Origin: Amblyomma americanum | Taxonomy: Eukaryota; Arthropoda; Arachnida; Ixodida; Ixodidae | DNA length: 64,000 nt | Direction of reading: 5' to 3' | Assembly (NCBI RefSeq): GCF_052857255.1 | Contig: NW_027526502.1 | Coordinates: 223,501 to 287,500, forward strand | Part shown: positions 14,901 to 29,150 of the stretch, in pieces | Layout of the letters: each line of letters begins with the position of its first letter | How positions within the stretch are numbered: the stretch's first letter is position 1 | Notes under the pieces: generated by a model | Told to the model about the DNA's origin: nothing | What the model saw: only the letters and a program-made list of their open reading frames with translations | Database searches by the model: none | Position numbers and translations under genes: made by a program

Positions 14901-17900
14901 AGGGCACAAAGTTCAGACTGTGGAAGGCCATCTGCGGCAAAACGCAGCGACACAGTAAGTTGGTGCTCGCCGCTTATCGTCTCCGCTGCCAAGTGAGGCC
15001 GAAGGCGATGGGTCTCTTTCCTTATAGCTGGCGTCCGATGACGTCAGCTGAAAACGCCACCGAGAGCCGCAACCGCTGAAGGAAACCGCCCCTTTTAGCC
15101 GGTAAGGGCAAGCCAACGTTTGCCACGCTCATGCAGTCAGCTGGTTGAGGGCACAAATTTCAGACGGTGGAAGGCAATCTGCAGCAAAACGCAGCGACAC
15201 AGTAAGTTGGTGCTCGCCGGTTATCGTCTCCGCTGCAAAGTGAGGCCGAAGGCGATGGGTCTCTGTCCTTAAAGCTGGCGACCGATGACGTCAGGTGAAA
15301 ACGCCACCGGTAGCCGCGACCGCTGAAGGAAACCGCCCCTTTTAGCCGGTAAGGGCAAGCCAACGTTTGTCACGCTCAAGCACTCAGCTGGTTGAGGGCA
15401 CAAAGTTCAGACGGTGGAAGGCAATCTGCAGCAAAACGCAGCGACACAGTGAGTTGGTGCTCGCCGCTTATCGTCTCCGCTGCCAAGTGAGGCCGAAGGC
15501 GATGGGTCTCTGTCCTTATAGCTGGCGTCCGATGACGTCAGGTGAAAACGCCACCGATAGCCGCAACCGCTGAAGGAAACCGCACCTTTTAGCCGGTAAG
15601 CGCAAGCCATCGTTTTCCACGCTAATGCAGTCAGCTGGCTGAGGGCACAAAGTTCAGACGGTGGAAGGCAATCTGCAGCAAAACGCAGCGACACACTAAG
15701 TTGGTGCTCGCCGCTTATCGTCTCCGCTCGCAAGTGAGGCCGAAGGCGATGGGTCTCTGTCCTCATAGCTGGTGTCCTATGACGACAGGTGAAAACGCCA
15801 CCGATAGCCGCAACCGCTTAAAGAAACCGCCCCTTCTAGCCGGTAAGGGCAAGTCAGCGTTTTTCATGCTCATGCAGTCAGCTGGTTGAGGGCACAAAGT
15901 TCAGACGGTGGAAGGCAATCTGGAGCAAAACGCACCGACACAGTAAGTTGGTGCTCGCCGCTTATCGTCTCCGCTGCCACGTGAGGCCGAAGGCGATGGG
16001 TCTCTGTCCTTATAGCTGGCGTCCGATGACATCAGGTGAAAACGCCACAGATAGCCGCAACCGCTGAAGGAAACCGCCCCTTCTAGCCGGTAAGGGCAAG
16101 CCAACGTTTTCCACGCTCATGCAGTCAGCTGGTTGAGGGCACAAAGTTCAGACGGTGGAAGGCAATCTGCAGCAAAACGCAGCGACACAGTAAGTTGGTG
16201 CTCGCCGCTTGTCGTCTCCGCTGCCAAGTGAGGCCGAAGGCGATGGGTCTCTGTCCTTATAGCTGGCGTCCGATGACGTCAGGTGAAAACGCCACCGATA
16301 GCCACAACCGCTGAAGGAAACAGCCCCTTCTAGCCGGTAAGGGCAAGCCAACGTTTTCCACGCTCATGCTCTCAGCTGGTTGAGGCCACAAAGTTCAGAC
16401 GGTGGAAGGCAATCTGCAGCAAAACGCAGCGACACAGTAAGTTGGTGCTCGCCGCTTGTCGTCTCCTCTGCCAAGTGAGGCCGAAGGCGATGGGTCTCTG
16501 TCCTTGTAGCTGGCGTCCGATGACGTCAGGTGAAAACGCCACCGATAGCCGCAACCGCTGAAGAAAACCGCTCCTTCTAGCCGGTAAGGGCAAGCTAACG
16601 TTTGCCACGCTCATGCAGTCAGCTGGTTAAGGGCACAAAGTTCAGACGGTGGAAGGCAATCTGCAGCAAAACGCAGCGACACAGTAAGTTGGTGCTGGCC
16701 GCTTATCGTCTCCGCTGCCAAGAGAGGCCGAAGGCGATGGGTCTCTCTCCTTATAACTGGCGTCCGATGACGTCAGGTGAAAACGCCACCGATAGCCGCA
16801 ACCGCTGAAGGAAACCGCCCCTTCTAGCCGGTAAGGGCAAGTTAGCGTTTTCCACGCTCATGCAGTCAGCTGGTATAGGGCACAAAGTTCAGACGGTGAA
16901 AGGCAATCTGCAGCAAAACGCAGCGACACAGTAAGTTGGTGCTCGCCGCTTATCGTCTTCGCTGCCAAGTGAGGCCGAAGGCGATGGGTCTCAGTCCTTA
17001 TAGCTGGCGTCCGATGACGTAAGGTGAAAACGCCACCGATAGCCGCAACCGCTGAAGGAACCCGCCCCTTTTAGCCGGTAAGTGCAAGCCAACGTTTTCC
17101 ACGCTCATGCAGTCAGCTGGTTGAGGGCACAAAGTTCAGACGGTGGAAGGCAATCTGCAGCAAAACGCACCGACACAGTAAGTTGGTGCTCGCCGTTTAT
17201 CGTCCTCGCTGCCAAGTGAGGCTGAAGGCGATGGGTCTCTGTCCTTATAGCTGGCGTCCAATGACGTCAGGTGAAAACGCCACCGATAGCCGCAACCGCT
17301 GAAGGAAACCGCCCCTTTTAGCCGGTAAGTGCAAGCCAACGTTTGCCACGCTCATGCAGACAGCTGGTTGAGGGCACAAAGTTCTGACGGTGGAAGGCAA
17401 TCTGCAGCAAAACGCAGCGACACAGTAAGTTGGTGCTCGCCGCTTATCGTTTCCGCTTCCAAGTGAGGCCGAAGGCGATGGGTCTCTGTCCTTAAAGCTG
17501 GCGTCCGATGTCGTCAGGTGAAAACGCCACCGATAGCCACAACCGCTGAAAGAAACCGCCCCTTCTAACCGGTAAGGGCAAGCCAATGTTTGCCACGCTC
17601 ATGCAGTCAGCTAGTTGAGGGCCCAAAATTCAGACGGTGGAAGGCAATCTGCAGCAAAACGCAGCGACACAGTAAGTTGGTGCTCGCCGCTTATCGTCTC
17701 CGCTGCCAAGTGAGGCCGAAGGCGATGGGTCTCTGTCCTTATAGCTGGCGTCCGATGACGTCAGGTGAAAACGCCACCGATAGCCGCAACCACTGAACGA
17801 AAACGCCCCTTTTAGCCGGTAAGGGCAAGCCAACGTTTTCCACGCTCATGCAGTCAGCTGGTTGAGGGCACAAAGTTCAGACGGTGGAAGGCAATCAGCT

Positions 17901-20101
17901 GGTTGAGGGCACAAAGTTCAGACGGTGGAAGGCAATCTGCAGCAAAACGCAGCGACACAGTAAGTTGGTGCTCGCCGCTTATCGTCTCCGCTGCCAAGTG
18001 AGGTCGAAGGCGATGGGTCTCTGTCCTTATAGCTGGCGTCCGATGACGTCAGGTGAAAACGCCACCGATAGCCGCAACCATTGATGGAAACCGCCCCTTC
18101 TAGCCGGTAAGGGCAAGCCAGCGTTTTCCACGCTCATGCTCTCAGCTGGTTGAGGCCACAAAGTTCAGACGGTGGAAGGCAATCTGCAGCAAAACGCAGC
18201 GACACAGTAAGTTGGTGCTCGCCGCTTGTCGTCTCCTCTGCCAAGTGAGGCCGAAGGCGATGGGTCTCTGTCCTTATAGCTGGCGTCCGATGACATCAGG
18301 TGAAAACGCCACCGATAGCCACAACCGCTGAAGGAAACCGCACCTTCTAGCCGGTAAGGGAAAGCCAATGTTTGCCACGCTCATGCAGTCAGCTGGTTGA
18401 GGGCACAAAGTTCAGACGGTGGAAGGCAATCTGCAGCAAAACGCAGCGACACAGTAAGTTGGTTTTTGCCGCTTATCGTCTCCGCTGCCAAGTGAAGCCG
18501 AAGGCGATGAGTCTCTGTCCTTATAGCTGGCGTCCGATGACGTCAGGTGAAAACGCCACCGATAGCCGCAACCGCTGAAGGAAACCGCCCCTTTTAGCCG
18601 CTAAGGGCAAGCCAACGTTTCCCACGCTCATGCAGTCAGCTGGTTGAGGGCACAAAGTTCAGACGGTGGAAGGCAATCTGCAGCAAAACGCAGCGACACA
18701 GTAAGTTGGTGCTCGCCGCTTATCGACTTCGCTGCCAAGTGAGGCCGAAGGCGATGGGTCTCTGTCCTTGTAGCTGGCGTCCGATGACGTCAGGTGAAAA
18801 CGCCACCGATAGCCGCAACCGCTGAAGAAAACCGCTCCTTCTAGCCGGTAAGGGCAAGCTAACGTTTGCCACGCTCATGCAGTCAGCTGGTTAAGGGCAC
18901 AAAGTTCAGACGGTGGAAGGCAATCTGCAGCAAAACGCAGCGACACAGTAAGTTGGTGCTGGCCGCTTATCGTCTCCGCTGCCAAGAGAGGCCGAAGGCG
19001 GATGGGTCTCTCTCCTTATAACTGCGTCCGATGACTTCAGGTGAAAACGCCACCGATAGCCGCAACCGCTGAAGGATACCGCCCCTTCTAGCCGCTAAGG
19101 GCAAGTTATCGTTTTCCACGCTCATGCAGTCAGCTGGTATAGGGCACAAAGTTCAGACGGTGAAAGGCAATCTGCAGCAAAACGCAGCGACACAGTAAGT
19201 TGGTGCTCGCCGCTTATCGTCTTCGCTGCCAAGTGAGGCCGAAGGCGATGGGTCTCAGTCCTTATAGCTGGCGTCCGATGACGTAAGGTGAAAACGCCAC
19301 CGATAGCCGCAACCGCTGAAGGAAACCGCCCCTTTTAGCCGGTAAGTGCAAGCCAACGTTTTCCACGCTCATGCAGTCAGCTGGTTGAGGGCACAAAGTT
19401 CAGACGGTGGAAGGCAATCTGCAGCAAAACGCACCGACACAGTAAGTTGGTGCTCGCCGTTTATCGTCCTCGCTGCCAAGTGAGGCTGAAGGCGATGGGT
19501 CTCTGTCCTTATAGCTGGCGTCCAATGACGTCAGGTGAAAACGCCACCGATAGCCGCAACCGCTGAAGGAAACCGCCCCCTTTTAGCCGGTAAGTGCAAG
19601 CCAACGTTTGCCACGCTCATGCAGACAGCTGGTTGAGGGCACAAAGTTCTGACGGTGGAAGGCAATCTGCAGCAAAACGCAGCGACACAGTAAGTTGGTG
19701 CTCGCCGCTTATCGTCTCCGCTGCCAAGTGAGGCCGAAGGCGATGGGTCTCTGTCCTTATAGCTGGCGTCCGATGACGTCAGGTGAAAACGCCACCGATA
19801 GCCGCAACCGCTGAAGGAAACCGGCCCTTTTAGCCGGTAAGGGCAAGCCAACGTTTTCCATGCTCATGCAGTTAGCTGGTTTAGGGCACAAAGTTCAGAC
19901 GGTGGAAGGCAATCTGCAGCAAAACGCAGCGACACAGTAAGTTGGTGCTCGCCGCTTATCGTCTCCGCTGCCAAGTGAGGCCGAAGGCGATGGGTCGCTG
20001 TCCTTATAGCTGGCGTCCGATGACGTCAGGTGAAAACGCCACTGATAGCCGCAACCGCTGAAGGAAACCGCCCCTTCTAGCCGGTAAGGGCAAGCCAACG
20101 T
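6190..20101. repeat. Higher-order repeat, 6,956-bp period (28 monomers plus 41 bp)
   Basis: About 6190-13145 recurs in tandem as about 13146-20101. Diagnostic monomers shift by 6,956: the GATGCCGTC monomer (6189 to 13145), the GATTGCCAGG monomer (6683 to 13639), the 1-bp-deletion monomer (7464 to 14420) and the 41-bp duplication (10940 to 17896). The length equals 28 x 247 - 1 + 41. A few single-base indels near 19000 and 19580 make the second copy drift by 1 bp. The unit starts inside the second 4,939-bp repeat, so the two registers overlap. Confidence 0.88.
10899..10980. repeat. 41-bp internal duplication inside one satellite monomer
   Basis: The segment starting CAGCTGGTTGAGGGCAC is directly repeated (10899-10939, then 10940-10980), making one monomer 288 bp. 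The same duplicated monomer appears with its second copy at 17896, 25593 and 29339, so it is a lineage marker of the higher-order units, and it also marks the monomer closest to the array's right edge. Its extra 41 bp account for the period lengths 6,956 and 7,697. Confidence 0.9.
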
Positions 20102-23100
20102 TTGCCACGCTCATGCAGTCAGCTGGTTGAGGGCACAAAGTTCAGACGGTGGAAGGCAATCTGCAGCAAAACGCAGCGACACAGTAAGTTGGTGCTCGCC
20201 GCTTATCGTCTCCGCTGCCAAGTGAGGCCGAAGGCGATGGGTCGCTGTCCTTATAGCTGGCGTCCGATGACGTCAGGTGAAAACGCCACTGATAGCCGCA
20301 ACCGCTGTAGGAAACCGCCCCTTCTAGCCGGTAAGGGCAAGCCAACGTTTGCCACGCTCATGCAGTCAGCTGGTTGAGGGCACAAAGTTCAGACGGTGGA
20401 AGGCAATCTGCAGCAAAACGCAGCGACACAGTAAGTTGGTGCTCGCCGCTTATCGTCTTCGCTGCCAAGTGAGGCCGAAGGCGATGGGTCTCTGTCCTTG
20501 TAGCTGGCGTCCGATGACGTCAGGTGAAAACGCCACCGATAGCCGCAACCGCTGAAGAAAACCGCTCCTTCTAGCCGGTAAGGGCAAGCTAACGTTTGCC
20601 ACGCTCATGCAGTCAGCTGGTTAAGGGCACAAAGTTCAGACGGTGGAAGGCAATCTGCAGCAAAACGCAGCGACACAGTAAGTTGGTGCTGGCCGCTTAT
20701 CGTCTCCGCTGCCAAGAGAGGCCGAAGGCGATGGGTCTCTCTCCTTATAACTGGCGTCCGATGACGTCAGGTGAAAACGCAACCGATAGCCGCAACCGCT
20801 GAAGGAAACCGCCCCTTTTAGCTGGTAAGGGCAAGCCAACGTTTTCAACGCTCATGCAGTCAGCTGGTTGAGGGCACAAAGTTCAGACGGTGGAAAGCAA
20901 TCTGCAGCAAAACGCAGCGACACAGTAAGTTGGTGCTCGCCGCTTATCGTCTCCGCTGCCAAGTGAGGCCGAAGGCGATGGGTCTCTGTCCTTATAGCTG
21001 GCGTCCGATGACGTCAGGTGAAAACGCCACCGATAGCCGCAACCGCTGAAGGAAACCGCCCCTTTTAGCCGGTAACGGCAAGCCAGCGTTTTCAATGCTC
21101 ATGCAGTCAGCTGGTTCAGGGCACAAAGTTCAGACGGTGGAAAGCAATCTGCAGCAAAACGCAGCGATAGAGTAAGTTGGTGCTCACCGCTTATCGTCTC
21201 CGCTGCCAATTGAGGCCGAAGGCGATGGGTCTCAGTGCTTATAGCTGGCGTCCGATGACGTCAGGTGAAAGCGCCACCGATAGCCGCAACCGCTGAAGGA
21301 AACCGCCCCTTCTAGCCGGTAAAGGCAAGCCAACGTTTTCCACGCTCATGCAGTCAGCTGGCTGAGGGCACAAAGTTCAGACGGTGGAAGGCAATCTGCA
21401 GCAAAACGCAGCGACACAGTAAGTTGGTGCTCGCCGCTTATCGTCTCCGCTGCCAAGTGAGGCGGAAGGCGATGGGTTTCTGTCCTTATAGCTGGCGTCC
21501 GATGACGTCAGGTGAAAACGCCACCGATAGCCGCAACCGCTGAAAGAAACCGCCCTTCTAGCCGGTAAGGGCAAGCCAACGTTTTCCACGCTCATGCAGT
21601 CAGCTGGTTGAGGGCACAAAGTTCAGACGGTGGAAGGCAATCTGCAGCAGAACGCAGCGACACAGTAAGTTGATGCTCGCCGCTTATCGTCTCCGCTGCC
21701 AAGTGAGGCCGAAGGCGATGGGTCTCTGTCCTTATAGCTGGCGTCCGATGACGTCAGGTGAAAACGCCACCGATAGCCGTAACCACTGAAGGAAACCGCC
21801 CCTTCTAGCCGGTAAGGGCAAGCCAACGTTTGTCACGCTCATGCAGTCAGCTGGTTGAGGGCACAAAGTTCAGACGATGGAAGGCAATCTGCAGCAAAAC
21901 GCAGCGACACAGTAAGTTGGTGCTCGCCGCTTATCGTCTCCGCTGCCAAGCGAGGCCGAAGGCGATGAGTCTCTGTCCTTAAAGCTGGCGTCCGATGACG
22001 TCAGGTGAAAACGCCACCGATAGCCGCAACCGCTGAAGGAAACCGCCCCTTTTAGCCGCTACGGGCAAGCCAACGTTTTCCACGCTCATGCAGTCAGCAG
22101 GTTGAGGGCACAAAGTTCAGGCGGTGGAAGGCACTCTGCAGCAAAACGCAGCAACACAGTAAGTTGGTGCTCGCCGCTTATCGTCTCCGCTGCCAAGTGA
22201 GGCGGAAGGCGATGGGTTTCTGTCCTTATAGCTGGCGTCCGATGACGTCAGGTGAAAACGCCACCGATAGCCGCAACCGCTGAAAGAAACCGCCCTTCTA
22301 GCCGGTAAGGGCAAGCCAACGTTTTCCACGCTCATGCAGTCAGCTGGTTGAGGGCACAAAGTTCAGACGGTGGAAGGCAATCTGCAGCAGAACGCAGCGA
22401 CACAGTAAGTTGATGCTCGCCGCTTATCGTCTCCGCTGCCAAGTGAGGCCGAAGGCGATGGGTCTCTGTCCTTATAGCTGGCGTCCGATGACGTCAGGTG
22501 AAAACGCCACCGATAGCCGTAACCACTGAAGGAAACCGCCCCTTCTAGCCGGTAAGGGCAAGCCAACGTTTGTCACGCTCATGCAGTCAGCTGGTTGAGG
22601 GCACAAAGTTCAGACTGTGGAAGGCCATCTGCGGCAAAACGCAGCGACACAGTAAGTTGGTGCTCGCCGCTTATCGTCTCCGCTGCCAAGTGAGGCCGAA
22701 GGCGATGGGTCTCTTTCCTTATAGCTGGCGTCCGATGACGTCAGCTGAAAACGCCACCGAGAGCCGCAACCGCTGAAGGAAACCGCCCCTTTTAGCCGGT
22801 AAGGGCAAGCCAACGTTTGCCACGCTCATGCAGTCAGCTGGTTGAGGGCACAAATTTCAGACGGTGGAAGGCAATCTGCAGCAAAACGCAGCGACACAGT
22901 AAGTTGGTGCTCGCCGGTTATCGTCTCCGCTGCAAAGTGAGGCCGAAGGCGATGGGTCTCTGTCCTTAAAGCTGGCGACCGATGACGTCAGGTGAAAACG
23001 CCACCGGTAGCCGCGACCGCTGAAGGAAACCGCCCCTTTTAGCCGGTAAGGGCAAGCCAACGTTTGTCACGCTCAAGCACTCAGCTGGTTGAGGGCACAA

Positions 23101-26100
23101 AGTTCAGACGGTGGAAGGCAATCTGCAGCAAAACGCAGCGACACAGTGAGTTGGTGCTCGCCGCTTATCGTCTCCGCTGCCAAGTGAGGCCGAAGGCGAT
23201 GGGTCTCTGTCCTTATAGCTGGCGTCCGATGACGTCAGGTGAAAACGCCACCGATAGCCGCAACCGCTGAAGGAAACCGCACCTTTTAGCCGGTAAGCGC
23301 AAGCCATCGTTTTCCACGCTAATGCAGTCAGCTGGCTGAGGGCACAAAGTTCAGACGGTGGAAGGCAATCTGCAGCAAAACGCAGCGACACACTAAGTTG
23401 GTGCTCGCCGCTTATCGTCTCCGCTCGCAAGTGAGGCCGAAGGCGATGGGTCTCTGTCCTCATAGCTGGTGTCCTATGACGACAGGTGAAAACGCCACCG
23501 ATAGCCGCAACCGCTTAAAGAAACCGCCCCTTCTAGCCGGTAAGGGCAAGTCAGCGTTTTTCATGCTCATGCAGTCAGCTGGTTGAGGGCACAAAGTTCA
23601 GACGGTGGAAGGCAATCTGGAGCAAAACGCACCGACACAGTAAGTTGGTGCTCGCCGCTTATCGTCTCCGCTGCCACGTGAGGCCGAAGGCGATGGGTCT
23701 CTGTCCTTATAGCTGGCGTCCGATGACATCAGGTGAAAACGCCACAGATAGCCGCAACCGCTGAAGGAAACCGCCCCTTCTAGCCGGTAAGGGCAAGCCA
23801 ACGTTTTCCACGCTCATGCAGTCAGCTGGTTGAGGGCACAAAGTTCAGACGGTGGAAGGCAATCTGCAGCAAAACGCAGCGACACAGTAAGTTGGTGCTC
23901 GCCGCTTGTCGTCTCCGCTGCCAAGTGAGGCCGAAGGCGATGGGTCTCTGTCCTTATAGCTGGCGTCCGATGACGTCAGGTGAAAACGCCACCGATAGCC
24001 ACAACCGCTGAAGGAAACAGCCCCTTCTAGCCGGTAAGGGCAAGCCAACGTTTTCCACGCTCATGCTCTCAGCTGGTTGAGGCCACAAAGTTCAGACGGT
24101 GGAAGGCAATCTGCAGCAAAACGCAGCGACACAGTAAGTTGGTGCTCGCCGCTTGTCGTCTCCTCTGCCAAGTGAGGCCGAAGGCGATGGGTCTCTGTCC
24201 TTGTAGCTGGCGTCCGATGACGTCAGGTGAAAACGCCACCGATAGCCGCAACCGCTGAAGAAAACCGCTCCTTCTAGCCGGTAAGGGCAAGCTAACGTTT
24301 GCCACGCTCATGCAGTCAGCTGGTTAAGGGCACAAAGTTCAGACGGTGGAAGGCAATCTGCAGCAAAACGCAGCGACACAGTAAGTTGGTGCTGGCCGCT
24401 TATCGTCTCCGCTGCCAAGAGAGGCCGAAGGCGATGGGTCTCTCTCCTTATAACTGGCGTCCGATGACGTCAGGTGAAAACGCCACCGATAGCCGCAACC
24501 GCTGAAGGAAACCGCCCCTTCTAGCCGGTAAGGGCAAGTTAGCGTTTTCCACGCTCATGCAGTCAGCTGGTATAGGGCACAAAGTTCAGACGGTGAAAGG
24601 CAATCTGCAGCAAAACGCAGCGACACAGTAAGTTGGTGCTCGCCGCTTATCGTCTTCGCTGCCAAGTGAGGCCGAAGGCGATGGGTCTCAGTCCTTATAG
24701 CTGGCGTCCGATGACGTAAGGTGAAAACGCCACCGATAGCCGCAACCGCTGAAGGAACCCGCCCCTTTTAGCCGGTAAGTGCAAGCCAACGTTTTCCACG
24801 CTCATGCAGTCAGCTGGTTGAGGGCACAAAGTTCAGACGGTGGAAGGCAATCTGCAGCAAAACGCACCGACACAGTAAGTTGGTGCTCGCCGTTTATCGT
24901 CCTCGCTGCCAAGTGAGGCTGAAGGCGATGGGTCTCTGTCCTTATAGCTGGCGTCCAATGACGTCAGGTGAAAACGCCACCGATAGCCGCAACCGCTGAA
25001 GGAAACCGCCCCTTTTAGCCGGTAAGTGCAAGCCAACGTTTGCCACGCTCATGCAGACAGCTGGTTGAGGGCACAAAGTTCTGACGGTGGAAGGCAATCT
25101 GCAGCAAAACGCAGCGACACAGTAAGTTGGTGCTCGCCGCTTATCGTTTCCGCTTCCAAGTGAGGCCGAAGGCGATGGGTCTCTGTCCTTAAAGCTGGCG
25201 TCCGATGTCGTCAGGTGAAAACGCCACCGATAGCCACAACCGCTGAAAGAAACCGCCCCTTCTAACCGGTAAGGGCAAGCCAATGTTTGCCACGCTCATG
25301 CAGTCAGCTAGTTGAGGGCCCAAAATTCAGACGGTGGAAGGCAATCTGCAGCAAAACGCAGCGACACAGTAAGTTGGTGCTCGCCGCTTATCGTCTCCGC
25401 TGCCAAGTGAGGCCGAAGGCGATGGGTCTCTGTCCTTATAGCTGGCGTCCGATGACGTCAGGTGAAAACGCCACCGATAGCCGCAACCACTGAACGAAAA
25501 CGCCCCTTTTAGCCGGTAAGGGCAAGCCAACGTTTTCCACGCTCATGCAGTCAGCTGGTTGAGGGCACAAAGTTCAGACGGTGGAAGGCAATCAGCTGGT
25601 TGAGGGCACAAAGTTCAGACGGTGGAAGGCAATCTGCAGCAAAACGCAGCGACACAGTAAGTTGGTGCTCGCCGCTTATCGTCTCCGCTGCCAAGTGAGG
25701 TCGAAGGCGATGGGTCTCTGTCCTTATAGCTGGCGTCCGATGACGTCAGGTGAAAACGCCACCGATAGCCGCAACCATTGATGGAAACCGCCCCTTCTAG
25801 CCGGTAAGGGCAAGCCAGCGTTTTCCACGCTCATGCTCTCAGCTGGTTGAGGCCACAAAGTTCAGACGGTGGAAGGCAATCTGCAGCAAAACGCAGCGAC
25901 ACAGTAAGTTGGTGCTCGCCGCTTGTCGTCTCCTCTGCCAAGTGAGGCCGAAGGCGATGGGTCTCTGTCCTTATAGCTGGCGTCCGATGACATCAGGTGA
26001 AAACGCCACCGATAGCCACAACCGCTGAAGGAAACCGCACCTTCTAGCCGGTAAGGGAAAGCCAATGTTTGCCACGCTCATGCAGTCAGCTGGTTGAGGG

Positions 26101-29100
26101 CACAAAGTTCAGACGGTGGAAGGCAATCTGCAGCAAAACGCAGCGACACAGTAAGTTGGTTTTTGCCGCTTATCGTCTCCGCTGCCAAGTGAAGCCGAAG
26201 GCGATGAGTCTCTGTCCTTATAGCTGGCGTCCGATGACGTCAGGTGAAAACGCCACCGATAGCCGCAACCGCTGAAGGAAACCGCCCCTTTTAGCCGCTA
26301 AGGGCAAGCCAACGTTTCCCACGCTCATGCAGTCAGCTGGTTGAGGGCACAAAGTTCAGACGGTGGAAGGCAATCTGCAGCAAAACGCAGCGACACAGTA
26401 AGTTGGTGCTCGCCGCTTATCGACTTCGCTGCCAAGTGAGGCCGAAGGCGATGGGTCTCTGTCCTTGTAGCTGGCGTCCGATGACGTCAGGTGAAAACGC
26501 CACCGATAGCCGCAACCGCTGAAGAAAACCGCTCCTTCTAGCCGGTAAGGGCAAGCTAACGTTTGCCACGCTCATGCAGTCAGCTGGTTAAGGGCACAAA
26601 GTTCAGACGGTGGAAGGCAATCTGCAGCAAAACGCAGCGACACAGTAAGTTGGTGCTGGCCGCTTATCGTCTCCGCTGCCAAGAGAGGCCGAAGGCGATG
26701 GGTCTCTCTCCTTATAACTGGCGTCCGATGACTTCAGGTGAAAACGCCACCGATAGCCGCAACCGCTGAAGGATACCGCCCCTTCTAGCCGCTAAGGGCA
26801 AGTTATCGTTTTCCACGCTCATGCAGTCAGCTGGTATAGGGCACAAAGTTCAGACGGTGAAAGGCAATCTGCAGCAAAACGCAGCGACACAGTAAGTTGG
26901 TGCTCGCCGCTTATCGTCTTCGCTGCCAAGTGAGGCCGAAGGCGATGGGTCTCAGTCCTTATAGCTGGCGTCCGATGACGTAAGGTGAAAACGCCACCGA
27001 TAGCCGCAACCGCTGAAGGAAACCGCCCCTTTTAGCCGGTAAGTGCAAGCCAACGTTTTCCACGCTCATGCAGTCAGCTGGTTGAGGGCACAAAGTTCAG
27101 ACGGTGGAAGGCAATCTGCAGCAAAACGCACCGACACAGTAAGTTGGTGCTCGCCGTTTATCGTCCTCGCTGCCAAGTGAGGCTGAAGGCGATGGGTCTC
27201 TGTCCTTATAGCTGGCGTCCAATGACGTCAGGTGAAAACGCCACCGATAGCCGCAACCGCTGAAGGAAACCGCCCCTTTTAGCCGGTAAGTGCAAGCCAA
27301 CGTTTGCCACGCTCATGCAGACAGCTGGTTGAGGGCACAAAGTTCTGACGGTGGAAGGCAATCTGCAGCAAAACGCAGCGACACAGTAAGTTGGTGCTCG
27401 CCGCTTATCGTCTCCGCTGCCAAGTGAGGCCGAAGGCGATGGGTCTCTGTCCTTATAGCTGGCGTCCGATGACGTCAGGTGAAAACGCCACCGATAGCCG
27501 CAACCGCTGAAGGAAACCGGCCCTTTTAGCCGGTAAGGGCAAGCCAACGTTTTCCATGCTCATGCAGTTAGCTGGTTTAGGGCACAAAGTTCAGACGGTG
27601 GAAGGCAATCTGCAGCAAAACGCAGCGACACAGTAAGTTGGTGCTCGCCGCTTATCGTCTCCGCTGCCAAGTGAGGCCGAAGGCGATGGGTCGCTGTCCT
27701 TATAGCTGGCGTCCGATGACGTCAGGTGAAAACGCCACTGATAGCCGCAACCGCTGAAGGAAACCGCCCCTTCTAGCCGGTAAGGGCAAGCCAACGTTTG
27801 CCACGCTCATGCAGTCAGCTGGTTGAGGGCACAAAGTTCAGACGGTGGAAGGCAATCTGCAGCAAAACGCAGCGACACAGTAAGTTGGTGCTCGCCGCTT
27901 ATCGTCTCCGCTGCCAAGTGAGGCCGAAGGCGATGGGTCGCTGTCCTTATAGCTGGCGTCCGATGACGTCAGGTGAAAACGCCACTGATAGCCGCAACCG
28001 CTGTAGGAAACCGCCCCTTCTAGCCGGTAAGGGCAAGCCAACGTTTGCCACGCTCATGCAGTCAGCTGGTTGAGGGCACAAAGTTCAGACGGTGGAAGGC
28101 AATCTGCAGCAAAACGCAGCGACACAGTAAGTTGGTGCTCGCCGCTTATCGTCTTCGCTGCCAAGTGAGGCCGAAGGCGATGGGTCTCTGTCCTTGTAGC
28201 TGGCGTCCGATGACGTCAGGTGAAAACGCCACCGATAGCCGCAACCGCTGAAGAAAACCGCTCCTTCTAGCCGGTAAGGGCAAGCTAACGTTTGCCACGC
28301 TCATGCAGTCAGCTGGTTAAGGGCACAAAGTTCAGACGGTGGAAGGCAATCTGCAGCAAAACGCAGCGACACAGTAAGTTGGTGCTGGCCGCTTATCGTC
28401 TCCGCTGCCAAGAGAGGCCGAAGGCGATGGGTCTCTCTCCTTATAACTGGCGTCCGATGACGTCAGGTGAAAACGCAACCGATAGCCGCAACCGCTGAAG
28501 GAAACCGCCCCTTTTAGCTGGTAAGGGCAAGCCAACGTTTTCAACGCTCATGCAGTCAGCTGGTTGAGGGCACAAAGTTCAGACGGTGGAAAGCAATCTG
28601 CAGCAAAACGCAGCGACACAGTAAGTTGGTGCTCGCCGCTTATCGTCTCCGCTGCCAAGTGAGGCCGAAGGCGATGGGTCTCTGTCCTTATAGCTGGCGT
28701 CCGATGACGTCAGGTGAAAACGCCACCGATAGCCGCAACCGCTGAAGGAAACCGCCCCTTTTAGCCGGTAACGGCAAGCCAGCGTTTTCAATGCTCATGC
28801 AGTCAGCTGGTTCAGGGCACAAAGTTCAGACGGTGGAAAGCAATCTGCAGCAAAACGCAGCGATAGAGTAAGTTGGTGCTCACCGCTTATCGTCTCCGCT
28901 GCCAATTGAGGCCGAAGGCGATGGGTCTCAGTGCTTATAGCTGGCGTCCGATGACGTCAGGTGAAAGCGCCACCGATAGCCGCTACCGCTGAAGGAAACC
29001 GCCCCTTCTAGCCGGTAAAGGCAAGCCAACGTTTTCCACGCTCATGCAGTCAGCTGGCTGAGGGCACAAAGTTCAGACGGTGGAAGGCAATCTGCAGCAA

Positions 29101-29150
29101 AACGCAGCGACACAGTAAGTTGGTGCTCGCCGCTTATCGTCTCCGCTGCC
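14130..29150. repeat. Higher-order repeat, 7,697-bp period (31 monomers plus 41 bp)
   Basis: About 14130-21826 recurs as about 21827-29150. Markers shift by 7,697 or 7,696: 14420 to 22117, 15407 to 23104, 17896 to 25593, 20102 to 27798, 20883 to 28579. The length equals 31 x 247 - 1 + 41. A local duplication of about 740 bp (21377-21826 against 22117-22566) sits at the junction of the two copies. The right copy decays near 29150, shortly before the array ends. All boundaries are read by eye to within about one monomer. Confidence 0.86.
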
